Notes under the pieces: model-generated
What the model saw: the letters and a program-made list of their open reading frames with translations, nothing else
Told to the model about the DNA's origin: nothing
Database searches by the model: none
Shown here: positions 1 through 6,647 of the stretch, piece after piece
How the letters are laid out: each line of letters starts with the position of its first letter
Numbering within the stretch: position 1 is the first letter of the stretch
Assembly (NCBI GenBank): GCA_030432015.1
Contig: JAUIHJ010000140.1
Span: 1-13,069, forward strand
Length of the DNA: 13,069 nucleotides
Reading direction: 5' to 3'
From: a bacterium
GTDB lineage: Bacteria; Planctomycetota; Planctomycetia; Pirellulales; Pirellulaceae
Translations under genes and position numbers: made by a program

Positions 1-1753
1 CGTCCGTCGCATTGTGTTCGTTCGGCGCCTCGGCGCGCTGGTAGGCCCGAGACCGGCAAATCGTGCGGATCAACTCTTGGAGATCGAAGCCCGACGCGAC
101 GAAACGACTCGCCAACGCGTCGAGCAACTCCGGATTGGTCGCCGGATTGGTGTCACGAATGTCATCCTCGGGCTCGATCAAACCACGCTTAAAGAAGTGC
201 TTCCAATAACGATTGACCAGCGCCTTGGCGAAGAACGGATTCGACTCGCTACGCATCCAGTCGGCCAGACGCAGGCGCGGATCCTCATCCGGAGGAATGT
301 CGCCCACCGAGTCCCCGAGCGCCACGGGCTTCACCGTGAGGCCCGTCTTGATGTTCTTCGACCCGGCGACGCCCCGCCGGTGAAAGATCAGATCTTCGCC
401 GCGGGTGTCGGTTGGCTTTCGCCCCACCTGGCTGAAAAACGCGGAGAGGCCGTAGTAGTCGTCCTGGCTCCAGCGTTCGAACGGATGGTGGTGACACTGA
501 GCACATTGCATGCGGACACCCAGAAACAGCTGGGCCACATCCTCCAATTGGTTTTTGGGTTCCTTGACGCGTTTGTACCAGGCGACCGGCGGATTGGCGA
601 TTACCGTGCCCGTGGCGGCCAACAACTCGCGGACGAGTTGATCGTACGGCAAATTGGCCAGCAAACTGTCCCGGATCCAGGCATGGAAGGCGAAATTGGA
701 GGTTATGTCACTGGCATCGTCGCGCCGATTCTTTAGCAACGACGTCCACTTGTTGGCAAAGTAGTCCGCATAGTCCGGACTGCGGAGCAACACGTCAATC
801 GCCTTATCACGTTTGTCGGGGTCGGTGCTGGCGAGGAATTCACGCGCCTCGGTTTCGGTCGGCAAGCGGCCGCCAATATCGAGCGACACGCGGCGGAGAA
901 ACGTTGCGTCGTCGCACACGGGCGACGGGGGCACGCCGATCTCCCGCAGATTGGCGAAGACCAACTCGTCAACGAAGTTGCGCGCTGCGGGTAGCTCGCG
1001 GACTGGAGCACCCAGCGGTACGGAAGCACTGTAGACCGCGACCGTCCCCTGATAACGAACCATGACGGCAACTTTACCGGGGATATCCGAGGCGGTCACC
1101 ACACCGGCACTGCTCACCTCGGCCATGGCGGTGTCATTGCATTCGTACAGCGCCATGTCGGTGATGTCGCGAACGCTGCCGTCGGAATAGTGTGCAAGTG
1201 ACCTGAGCTGCTGTTGGCCGCGGGGCTTGATCGAACCGCGACTCGGCTCGACTTCGATCGAGACCAGATCCGGGTCATTGTCACCGGCGTACTGCGCCCC
1301 TTGCTCGATCCACCTTCGTAGCACGGCGAACGATGCCGAAGACGGATCAAGTCTTACACCACCACCATGAGGCGCCTGACCTGAGGCTTTCATGAGCAAC
1401 AGGCTGCGGTCCGGAAACGCGGGAAACAGTCTCCGCCCGCGTGCCTCCAAGACCAGATGCTCGTAATCTTCTTGTGGCTCGAAGCCCAACAACGACAACT
1501 GAAATCCGTTTTGTCCGCCGCCCGCTTTGGCGTGGCAGACGCCGGCATTGCAGCCAGCCTTGGTCAGTACCGGAACGACGTCGTTAACAAAGCTGACCGC
1601 CCGCTTCGGCGCGGGCTCGACGGCAGAGACGACGCTGCAACATGGACCACTGGAAAACAGGCCGCTGGCCAGCAGTGTTGGCACCGTGACGAAGAAGCAC
1701 GCGAAAATTCGTAAGGCGCGTGGATGCATACGACTGAGATCGCAGGTGGTCAT
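1..1753 (-). CDS. Secreted DUF1549/DUF1553 planctomycete cytochrome-type protein (3' end off window)
   Basis: Partial gene: 584 codons are visible without a stop, and the C-terminus lies beyond the left edge. I translated it directly because no stop closes the frame. Residues 1-45 hold a hydrophobic stretch that looks like a signal peptide; Met9 is an alternative start. Residues 60-90 contain GCNAGVCHAK (Cys68, Cys73, His74), a CxxxxCH variant of the haem-binding-like segment typical of this family. Residues 166-245 look like a Big_2-type beta domain. DUF1549 follows, with FLRRVSLDIGGRLPT at 285-299 and CAQCHHHP at 417-424. The start of DUF1553 (NPFFAKALVNRYW, 505-517; CRSRAYQ, 566-572; PNEHN, 577-581) ends the visible part. 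The family is expanded in planctomycetes, is predicted to be periplasmic, and often sits next to a DUF1501 gene, which would lie off the left edge. Its biochemical role is unknown. No clear Shine-Dalgarno precedes the ATG at 1753. Confidence 0.93.
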   Translation of the reverse strand, partial: MTTCDLSRMHPRALRIFACFFVTVPTLLASGLFSSGPCCSVVSAVEPAPKRAVSFVNDVVPVLTKAGCNAGVCHAKAGGGQNGFQLSLLGFEPQEDYEHLVLEARGRRLFPAFPDRSLLLMKASGQAPHGGGVRLDPSSASFAVLRRWIEQGAQYAGDNDPDLVSIEVEPSRGSIKPRGQQQLRSLAHYSDGSVRDITDMALYECNDTAMAEVSSAGVVTASDIPGKVAVMVRYQGTVAVYSASVPLGAPVRELPAARNFVDELVFANLREIGVPPSPVCDDATFLRRVSLDIGGRLPTETEAREFLASTDPDKRDKAIDVLLRSPDYADYFANKWTSLLKNRRDDASDITSNFAFHAWIRDSLLANLPYDQLVRELLAATGTVIANPPVAWYKRVKEPKNQLEDVAQLFLGVRMQCAQCHHHPFERWSQDDYYGLSAFFSQVGRKPTDTRGEDLIFHRRGVAGSKNIKTGLTVKPVALGDSVGDIPPDEDPRLRLADWMRSESNPFFAKALVNRYWKHFFKRGLIEPEDDIRDTNPATNPELLDALASRFVASGFDLQELIRTICRSRAYQRAEAPNEHNATD

Positions 1754-1770
1754 GTCGTTCGGCGGGCAAA

Positions 1771-1820
1771 ATGACATTAAGGCGGGAGGTGCGAACACCA
1801 CCCCTTTATCTTAATGACAT
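1771..1820. repeat. Imperfect inverted repeat upstream of the DUF1553 gene
   Basis: The 10-nt arms ATGACATTAA (1771-1780) and TTAATGACAT (1811-1820) are inverted copies matching at 9 of 10 positions. Between them, GGTG and CACC flank a CGAA loop (1787-1798). The block lies 18-67 nt upstream of the DUF1553 start codon, so it could be an operator or a hairpin in the leader. This role is inferred only from position, and chance cannot be excluded. Confidence 0.3.
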
Positions 1821-1841
1821 GACGATGCCGCGTCCACGCTG

Positions 1842-1970
1842 ACTGCCGCGTGGCAGTGATACCGTCTGCCGTAGCGACACTCGCAAGGTCGCCGATCGAG
1901 CGGCTTCCCGCCGCCAGCGGCTTTCCCGCTGCCAGCGACGGAGCCACCAGAAAACGGCAAGCGGTATCAC
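1842..1970. repeat. Structured non-coding block: long inverted repeat enclosing two tandem hairpins
   Basis: Outer arms at 1856-1872 and 1954-1970 are inverted copies matching at 15 of 17 positions; one of the two differences still allows a G-U pair. In the enclosed 81 nt sit two tandem near-copies of a 17/18-nt unit (1900-1916 and 1917-1934). Perfect 5-bp stems are present at 1900-1914 (GCGGC-TTCCC-GCCGC) and 1916-1930 (AGCGG-CTTTC-CCGCT). A further perfect 6-bp stem with a 4-nt loop, ACTGCC-GCGT-GGCAGT, lies at 1842-1857 and shares bases with the left outer arm, so the two folds compete. The block is downstream of the csp/micro-gene unit and upstream of the DUF1553 gene, all on the minus strand. 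It has no T-tract, so it is not a classical intrinsic terminator. It could be a REP-like repeat, a structured RNA or a processing site. Confidence 0.5.
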
Positions 1971-2003
1971 CACCTGGTGCGTCGGCCACCTGCGGCCGTT
2001 TCG

Positions 2004-2111
2004 TTACTTGGCCTTTTTTTCGCGTTTGGCCTTTCTCTTTTCTTTGGGGCTTAACAAGGCCTTCTTTTGGGCCTCCTTCTTGCCTTTGTCTTTGCTTCCT
2101 CTGTCACCCAT
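2004..2111 (-). CDS. 35-residue lysine-rich small protein
   Basis: A short frame runs from ATG at 2111 to TAA at 2004-2006 and encodes MGDRGSKDKGKK... ending ...KREKKAK. Of 35 residues, 14 are Lys and 3 are Arg; there is no hydrophobic segment, so the product should be soluble, highly basic and probably disordered. GGGAG (2120-2124 on the minus strand) stands 8 nt before this ATG, the same spacing as the csp gene's Shine-Dalgarno, which favours it over the in-frame ATG at 2126. The gene begins 51 nt after the cold-shock stop on the same strand, so the two are probably co-transcribed. Gene-like features are the ribosome site, the clean stop and a non-random composition including an SPKEKRK segment. 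I recall similar short basic proteins being annotated as hypothetical in bacteria, but could not check this. A nucleic-acid-associated role alongside the cold-shock protein is speculation. Confidence 0.72.
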   Translation of the reverse strand: MGDRGSKDKGKKEAQKKALLSPKEKRKAKREKKAK

Positions 2112-2119
2112 GTCTACGA

Positions 2120-2124
2120 CTCCC
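2120..2124 (-). promoter_or_regulatory. Shine-Dalgarno of the Lys-rich micro-gene
   Basis: Minus-strand GGGAG lies 8 nt upstream of ATG 2111. It decides between two in-frame ATGs (2126 and 2111): the motif falls inside the longer frame and is correctly spaced only for the shorter one. Confidence 0.55.
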
Positions 2125-2162
2125 ATGCGGCAATTGACAACAAATGGACCACGTGACGTCCG

Positions 2163-2360
2163 TCAGACAGGCCGAACGTTTTCGGCACGCGGGCCTTTGG
2201 GCCCACTTCCTTCGGTGTAAGAAACGCGTTGTCCTTCGCGTAGTTCGTCGTAGCTCACGCCTTCCAAACTGGACGAGTGAAAGAACATGTCCTGGCTGGA
2301 TCCGGTGTCGATGAACCCAAAACCTTTGTCGGTCAGCCGCTTGATCGTGCCTTCTGCCAT
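2163..2360 (-). CDS. csp: Cold-shock protein, CspA family
   Basis: This 65-residue protein is the usual length for a single cold-shock (OB-fold) domain. The first RNA-binding motif is KGFGFI at 12-17 and the second is MFFH at 25-28 (family consensus close to VFVH); GQRVSYTEGSGPKGPRAENV (44-63) is the usual C-terminal strand region. Such proteins bind single-stranded RNA or DNA in the cytoplasm, melt secondary structure and assist translation or transcription. A strong GAGGAA ribosome site stands 8 nt before ATG 2360, unusually clear for this window. The next gene in the transcript encodes the 35-residue basic protein. A plausible sigma-70 promoter lies at 2435-2462, implying a 5' untranslated leader of about 65-70 nt. 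Whether expression is cold-induced cannot be judged from sequence. Confidence 0.95.
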   Translation of the reverse strand: MAEGTIKRLTDKGFGFIDTGSSQDMFFHSSSLEGVSYDELREGQRVSYTEGSGPKGPRAENVRPV

Positions 2361-2368
2361 TCGTCCAA

Positions 2369-2374
2369 TTCCTC
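2369..2374 (-). promoter_or_regulatory. Shine-Dalgarno of the csp gene
   Basis: Minus-strand GAGGAA lies 8 nt before the csp ATG at 2360. It is the clearest ribosome-binding site seen in the window and supports the chosen start. Confidence 0.65.
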
Positions 2375-2434
2375 AAAAAAGTGACTTGCGGCGTTGCTGG
2401 AAACCTGTCCAGCTTGATCCGCCGCAACCCCACC

Positions 2435-2462
2435 ATTCTATCGGGCGAATCGGCGACTTCAA
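2435..2462 (-). promoter_or_regulatory. Candidate sigma-70 promoter for csp
   Basis: On the minus strand, TTGAAG (2457-2462) is followed after 16 nt by TAGAAT (2435-2440). These match the TTGACA and TATAAT consensus at 4 and 5 of 6 positions. A start site near 2428 would give a leader of about 68 nt before csp. The call rests on consensus and position only. Confidence 0.42.
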
Positions 2463-2681
2463 CCTCCTGGCGATCCGATCCGCAGCCACCCGGCACGCCC
2501 CGAGCAGAGCCGGCGTCATCGGCCGGCCGGTTGGAAGTTATGGCAATTGGCTCGCCCGCTTGCCGGCGAGTCGCCCCATGTGTCGCAGATATTGCGACCA
2601 GGGAGGATTTCAGGAGCGTTCCGCCAAGGCATAATGGTAATCTTCCGATTTGAACGCCTCGTCCCCGCGGAGCCAACTTCC

Positions 2682-4673
2682 ATGAAACGCGCCATCCTTG
2701 CCCACGTTGCCATCGCCTGCATTGTCGGCTGCCAGGCACATGCCACCGAACTGCAATGCTTGACCGATGCCCAGCGCAGCAACAGCCAACTTTATGCGCA
2801 ATTGCAGCAGGAAGCGTACTCGGCATTGGAGCGACGGGCCGAAAACTACGAGCAACTCAAGACGGCCGACCAGATTCAGGCCTACCAAGAGAAACTGCGT
2901 GCGTTCTTTGTCAAGCAGTTGGGTGGCTTTCCGGCGCGTTCGCCCTTGAACCCGCGCACCGTCGGCACGATCCAAGCCGATGGCTATCGCATCGAACGTG
3001 TGATCTTCGACAGCCAACCGCATCACCACATCACGGCCAACTTCTACTTGCCGGACGGACCTGGGCCGGTGCCCGGCGTCGCCGTCTCCAGTGGGCACAG
3101 CCGGACCGGCAAGACGGCCGACTATAACCAACGGTTCGGCATCATGCTGGCGAAACAGGGAATGGCCGCCCTCTGTTTTGATCCGATCGGGCAGGGTGAG
3201 CGATCACAGATTCTGAACGAGAAGGGTCAACCACAGTTTTTAGGAACAACAACGGAACATTTCCTGATCGGCGTGGGTTCGATCCTCGTCGGCCGCAATA
3301 CCGCGCGCTACCGTGTCTGGGATGCCATGCGAGCCATCGATTACCTCGCCAGTCGGCAGGAAGTTGATCCGCAGCGGATCGGCTTCACGGGCTGTTCCGG
3401 CGGGGGCACCGTCACCAGTTTTGTCATGGCCTTGGACGACCGCGTGACCTGCGCCGCACCCGCCTGCTACCTGACAACGTTTCGAAGTCTGCTGGAGACG
3501 ATTGGTCCCCAGGATGCCGAACAAAACATCTTCGGTCAGATTGCGTTCGGGCTCGATCATCCCGATTACGTGCTGCTGCGTGCCCCACGCCCTACCCTGA
3601 TCAGCTCGACCACCGACGACTTCTTCAGCATTGAGGGCGCCTGGGAGAACTATCGGCAAGCCAAACGGATCTATGCACGACTCGGTTATCCCGAACGGGT
3701 CGATCTGGTCGAAGTCGAAGGCAAACATGGCGTGCACCCTCAGAACCTGGCGACGATCGCTCATTGGATGCAACGCTGGCTGTTGGGCCGCGACGAACCG
3801 GTGGCGACCGTCGAATTGACCGCCCGTCCGCCCAGCGAGTTACTGTGCACGGATTCCGGTCAGGTGCTTACCCTGCCAGACGAACGGTCTGTCTTCGATC
3901 TCAACGCGGACCGCGCCGCCGAACTTGCCGAGAGCCGACGATCGCAACAGACCTCCACCCCACACGACGCGCTGGTGACTCAGATCCGCCAGCGACTGGG
4001 CGTCCGTCCCAATGCAGAAAGGAAGCCGCCCGCCTTCGAGGATCTGGGACGCGTCAAACGAGAGAAATTTCACATCGACAAGCTGATACTCCGGACCGAT
4101 TCCGGCATCCCACTCCCCGCCCTGACGTTTCATCCACCGGCTCCCGTGGACGATGCGTACCTTTACTTGCACAGCGACGGCAAGCTCGGTGATACCGAAC
4201 CGGACGGCCCGGTCGAGCAGTTGGTCGACGACGGATACGCGGTTGTCACCGTCGACCTGCGCGGGCAAGGCGAGACGGCGATTGGCAGCCGTGATCGACT
4301 GCTGACGGATTGGAAGACCTACTACCTGAGCTATCTGCTGGGCAAACCGCTGATTGGAGGTCGAGTCGAAGACGCCTTGGCAGCGGCCGATTTTGTAGCG
4401 TACTACCAGAAGCAAAGAACTGACCCGCGAAAAGTTCACCTGGTCGGTGTGGGACATGCCGGCATCGTGGCCCTGCATGCAGCGGCCTTGCAACCCGAGC
4501 TCTTCGCCTCCGTGACCCTGCGCGACACGCCCCGCGACTGGGCTGGCATCGTGCAACAGACCACGCCCGCAGGACAGCTCGACAGCACCGTTCACGGCGC
4601 GTTAGAAGTCTATGACCTGCCCGATCTGGTGCGACTCGCCGGCGATGGCAAAGTCGAATATGACGAACCCTAA
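2682..4673 (+). CDS. Secreted tandem alpha/beta-hydrolase (acetylxylan esterase / dienelactone hydrolase-like)
   Basis: This 663-residue protein starts at ATG 2682, where a signal-like N-terminus begins (MKRAILAHVAIACIVGC) and GGAG lies 9 nt upstream; the frame stays open back to 2547, but that extension looks non-coding. IVGC at 14-17 fits a lipobox, so it may be a lipoprotein; cleavage after AHA (19-21) is the alternative. The first domain (about 95-370) is an alpha/beta-hydrolase: SSGHS at 136-140, FDPIGQGE at 166-173, nucleophile elbow GCSGG with Ser239, likely acid Asp312 or Asp313 in STTDDFF, and likely His349 or His352 in GKHGVH. The second domain (about 465-650) repeats the fold (VDLRGQGET, 524-532) but has GVGHAG at 589-594, placing His592 where the nucleophile serine should be, so it is probably inactive. 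Substrates are probably ester-linked carbohydrates outside the cytoplasm (inference). The DUF6807 gene follows 57 nt later on the same strand. Confidence 0.88.
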   Translation: MKRAILAHVAIACIVGCQAHATELQCLTDAQRSNSQLYAQLQQEAYSALERRAENYEQLKTADQIQAYQEKLRAFFVKQLGGFPARSPLNPRTVGTIQADGYRIERVIFDSQPHHHITANFYLPDGPGPVPGVAVSSGHSRTGKTADYNQRFGIMLAKQGMAALCFDPIGQGERSQILNEKGQPQFLGTTTEHFLIGVGSILVGRNTARYRVWDAMRAIDYLASRQEVDPQRIGFTGCSGGGTVTSFVMALDDRVTCAAPACYLTTFRSLLETIGPQDAEQNIFGQIAFGLDHPDYVLLRAPRPTLISSTTDDFFSIEGAWENYRQAKRIYARLGYPERVDLVEVEGKHGVHPQNLATIAHWMQRWLLGRDEPVATVELTARPPSELLCTDSGQVLTLPDERSVFDLNADRAAELAESRRSQQTSTPHDALVTQIRQRLGVRPNAERKPPAFEDLGRVKREKFHIDKLILRTDSGIPLPALTFHPPAPVDDAYLYLHSDGKLGDTEPDGPVEQLVDDGYAVVTVDLRGQGETAIGSRDRLLTDWKTYYLSYLLGKPLIGGRVEDALAAADFVAYYQKQRTDPRKVHLVGVGHAGIVALHAAALQPELFASVTLRDTPRDWAGIVQQTTPAGQLDSTVHGALEVYDLPDLVRLAGDGKVEYDEP

Positions 4674-4730
4674 CGAGTCGACCGCAATCCTCTTACCATC
4701 CACTGACCAAACGCCCTGAGAGATCACCCG

Positions 4731-5645
4731 ATGAAATTACTTGTGACACTTGCCACCCTGACGCTCGGCCTGCTGCCTACCTTCTCTGCCATGGCTGCCG
4801 ATGACTACCAGATTGTTGACCAGGCGGGTCGCCACGCGGAGATTCGGACGTCTGCTGGCAAACCGGTGCTGCGGTATATGTACCAGCACGACACATCGTC
4901 CCCAGAGAGTACGTTTGATACGGCGAAGGTATTTGCTCACGTCATCGCACCCAATGGCACAACGTTGACCAAAGGGCCCGGGGGCAAGTTTCCGCACCAC
5001 CGGGGCATCTTCGTAGGCTGGAACAAGCTCAAGCACAACGGAACATCGCATGACCTCTGGCATGTCCGAAACACCGCCCAGCTCCACCAGAAGTTCGGCG
5101 ACAACGTCACCAGCGCCGATGGCGCGGCAATCGTTGGCCTGATCGATTGGATTGGTACGGCGGGAAAGCCGGTTATTCAGGAGTCGCGTACCTACGCGGT
5201 CTCCCAGCCCAAAGGCAGCTACCTGCAGGTCGACTTGACCACCACACTCACGGCCATCGATGGCGACGTCGAGCTAAACGGTGACCCGGAACATGCGGGA
5301 GTTCAATTCCGACCGTCCCAGGAAGTCGCGGAAAACAAGTCTGCGAAGTACATCTTTCATGCCGACGGAATCGACCCCAAGCGCGACCGGGATTTGCCCT
5401 GGGTGGCCGAGCGTTTTGAAGTCGGCGACCAGTGGTGGACCGTCCAACACCTGAGCCATCCCGAAAATCCGACCGGAGCCCGCTGGTCGGCGTATCGCGA
5501 CTACGGTCGGTTCGGCCCCTTTACCGTGGTCACCATCCCCAGTGGAAAGAGCGTCACCTTCCGTTATCGATTTCGCGTCAGCGAAGGGCAGGCAACGGAC
5601 CGGGATTCGCTGGCAGCAGCGCACGCGGCATACGCCAAGAAGTGA
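4731..5645 (+). CDS. Secreted DUF6807 (PmoA-like) family protein
   Basis: This 304-residue protein has a clear Sec signal peptide (hydrophobic 3-20, likely cleavage after AMA at 20-22). The mature part carries the family's marks: RYMYQHD at 48-54, GGKFPHHRGIFVGW at 84-97, a DLWHV segment at 108-112, HAGVQFRPSQ at 188-197, and C-terminal strands rich in Tyr and Arg ending SGKSVTFRYRFRV (271-283). Families of this type are annotated as 'methane oxygenase PmoA' in some databases, but that name is misleading: nothing here resembles a membrane monooxygenase subunit. The fold is probably an all-beta sandwich, and the function is unknown. These genes are common in planctomycete loci for sugar breakdown, which fits the upstream hydrolase 57 nt away. 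The start is fixed by the signal peptide; only a weak GAGAG precedes it. The gene converges with the sugar operon across a 68-nt gap. Confidence 0.88.
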   Translation: MKLLVTLATLTLGLLPTFSAMAADDYQIVDQAGRHAEIRTSAGKPVLRYMYQHDTSSPESTFDTAKVFAHVIAPNGTTLTKGPGGKFPHHRGIFVGWNKLKHNGTSHDLWHVRNTAQLHQKFGDNVTSADGAAIVGLIDWIGTAGKPVIQESRTYAVSQPKGSYLQVDLTTTLTAIDGDVELNGDPEHAGVQFRPSQEVAENKSAKYIFHADGIDPKRDRDLPWVAERFEVGDQWWTVQHLSHPENPTGARWSAYRDYGRFGPFTVVTIPSGKSVTFRYRFRVSEGQATDRDSLAAAHAAYAKK

Positions 5646-5713
5646 CCGAACCGGCCAACTGACAAACAGGTCAACGTCATCTGGATTGCACTGGCCACTC
5701 CACTGGCGCGAAT

Positions 5714-6634
5714 TCAGCCGAGCGAACTTCGGATCCTCGCCGCGATTTGCGGCGCGGTCAGCTGATTGCAGGCCCGTGCGTGGGCTTGATCGCCGGCCTC
5801 ATGAAGAAAGGCATCGGCGGTGCCGATCCGCACCAACCGGGCTTGCGGCGCGGATTGGTCGGCGAGCCATTCGGCCACCGCTCCGCCCAGGCCACCCAGG
5901 ATGCTGTGCTCCTCCAGCGTGACGACGACGCGGGCCGCCTGAAAGGCGTCGGCCAACGCGGCTTCGTCAAGCGGTTTGACGGTGTGAAAACTGACGACCC
6001 GCACCGAAACGTGCTCGCCGGCTAGTTTCTCGGCAACCTCCACCGCGGTCGGCAACAGGTTTCCGGTGCTGAGCAGAACGACGTCTGAACCATCGCGGAT
6101 CGTGATGGCGCGGCCAATCTCAAAATCGGGCTCCGTGGCATGGACCAGCGGTTCGCCCTTCTTTCCCAGACGCAGATAGACCGGTTCGTCCTGGCCGAGG
6201 GCGGCTTTGACGGCAGCGCCGGTTTCCCACGCATCTCCGGGACAGACGACACGCATGTGGGGAAGCACCCGCAGCATGGCAATGTCTTCGCAGGAATGGT
6301 GGGTTGCCCCCAGGCTGGCATACGACAGTCCGCCTCCAACACCCACAATCAACACCGGAACATGGTGATAGCAGACGTCCACTCGGATCTGTTCCAGACA
6401 ACGGGTCGTGACAAACGGAGTGATCGTGTAGACCACCGGACGCAGACCACTCATCGCCAAGCCGGCTGCCATGCTCATCATATTGGCTTCAGCAACGCCG
6501 CAGTTAAAAAAACGGTCCGGGCAGGCCGCCTTGAATTTGTCGAACATGCGATTGCCGATATCGCCCGACAGCAGCACGACCCGTTGGTCTTCCGTCGCGA
6601 GTTCCGTCAGCGTATTGGCAAATGCGTTTCGCAT
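5714..6634 (-). CDS. Transketolase, C-terminal subunit (pyrimidine-binding and C-terminal domains)
   Basis: This 306-residue protein corresponds to the second half of a transketolase. The pyrimidine-binding domain spans about 1-165, with GVAEANMMSMAAGLA at 46-60; Glu49 is the family's catalytic glutamate that activates thiamine diphosphate. ATHHSCEDIAMLR and VVCPGD follow, as in known enzymes. The transketolase C-terminal domain occupies about 180-300, including VVLLSTGNLLPTAVEVAEKL and LEEHSILGGLGGAVAE. Together with the upstream gene it would form a cytoplasmic enzyme moving two-carbon ketol units between sugar phosphates. It starts 13 nt after the N-terminal subunit's stop and is the last gene of the four-gene run. 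A split transketolase beside sugar-activating genes suggests a dedicated copy for making an unusual sugar rather than the central pentose-phosphate enzyme (inference). Confidence 0.94.
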   Translation of the reverse strand: MRNAFANTLTELATEDQRVVLLSGDIGNRMFDKFKAACPDRFFNCGVAEANMMSMAAGLAMSGLRPVVYTITPFVTTRCLEQIRVDVCYHHVPVLIVGVGGGLSYASLGATHHSCEDIAMLRVLPHMRVVCPGDAWETGAAVKAALGQDEPVYLRLGKKGEPLVHATEPDFEIGRAITIRDGSDVVLLSTGNLLPTAVEVAEKLAGEHVSVRVVSFHTVKPLDEAALADAFQAARVVVTLEEHSILGGLGGAVAEWLADQSAPQARLVRIGTADAFLHEAGDQAHARACNQLTAPQIAARIRSSLG

Positions 6635-6647
6635 GGTGTGGTCTCAG

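Larger units (their letters stand above)
2361..2681. other. Divergent intergenic region between csp and the hydrolase gene
   Basis: This 321-nt stretch holds the 5' leaders and promoters of two divergent units. Seen in it are the csp Shine-Dalgarno, the candidate csp promoter at 2435-2462, and on the plus strand a CATAAT hexamer at 2630-2635 that could be the -10 of the hydrolase gene, though its -35 partner is poor. GGAG at 2669-2672 sits 9 nt before the hydrolase ATG. Open frames crossing the region lack gene-like signals, and no RNA gene was recognised. Confidence 0.6.

Noticed and set aside
14..736. Plus-strand open frame of 240 codons
   Set aside because: It is antisense to the DUF1549/DUF1553 gene, whose minus-strand translation shows continuous family motifs through the whole stretch.
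2547..2681. 45-residue N-terminal extension of the hydrolase
   Set aside because: The extension lies before a convincing signal peptide at Met 2682, has no secretion or domain features, and the internal start has a GGAG at good spacing.
2104..2826. Minus-strand open frame of 240 codons covering csp and its upstream region
   Set aside because: It overlaps the well-supported csp gene in another frame, and its sequence is Arg-rich and low in conserved features, as for a GC-rich shadow frame.
3240..4595. Minus-strand open frames of 177 and 251 codons
   Set aside because: They are antisense to the hydrolase, which has clear domain motifs throughout.
4731..5645. Methane monooxygenase subunit (from the 'PmoA' family label)
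   Set aside because: The protein is a secreted soluble beta-rich protein without membrane helices beyond the signal peptide.
5646..5713. Bidirectional terminator between the convergent genes
   Set aside because: The only pairings found are short (TGACC/GGTCA with a long loop, CCGA/TCGG) and none has a T-tract, so no terminator can be supported.
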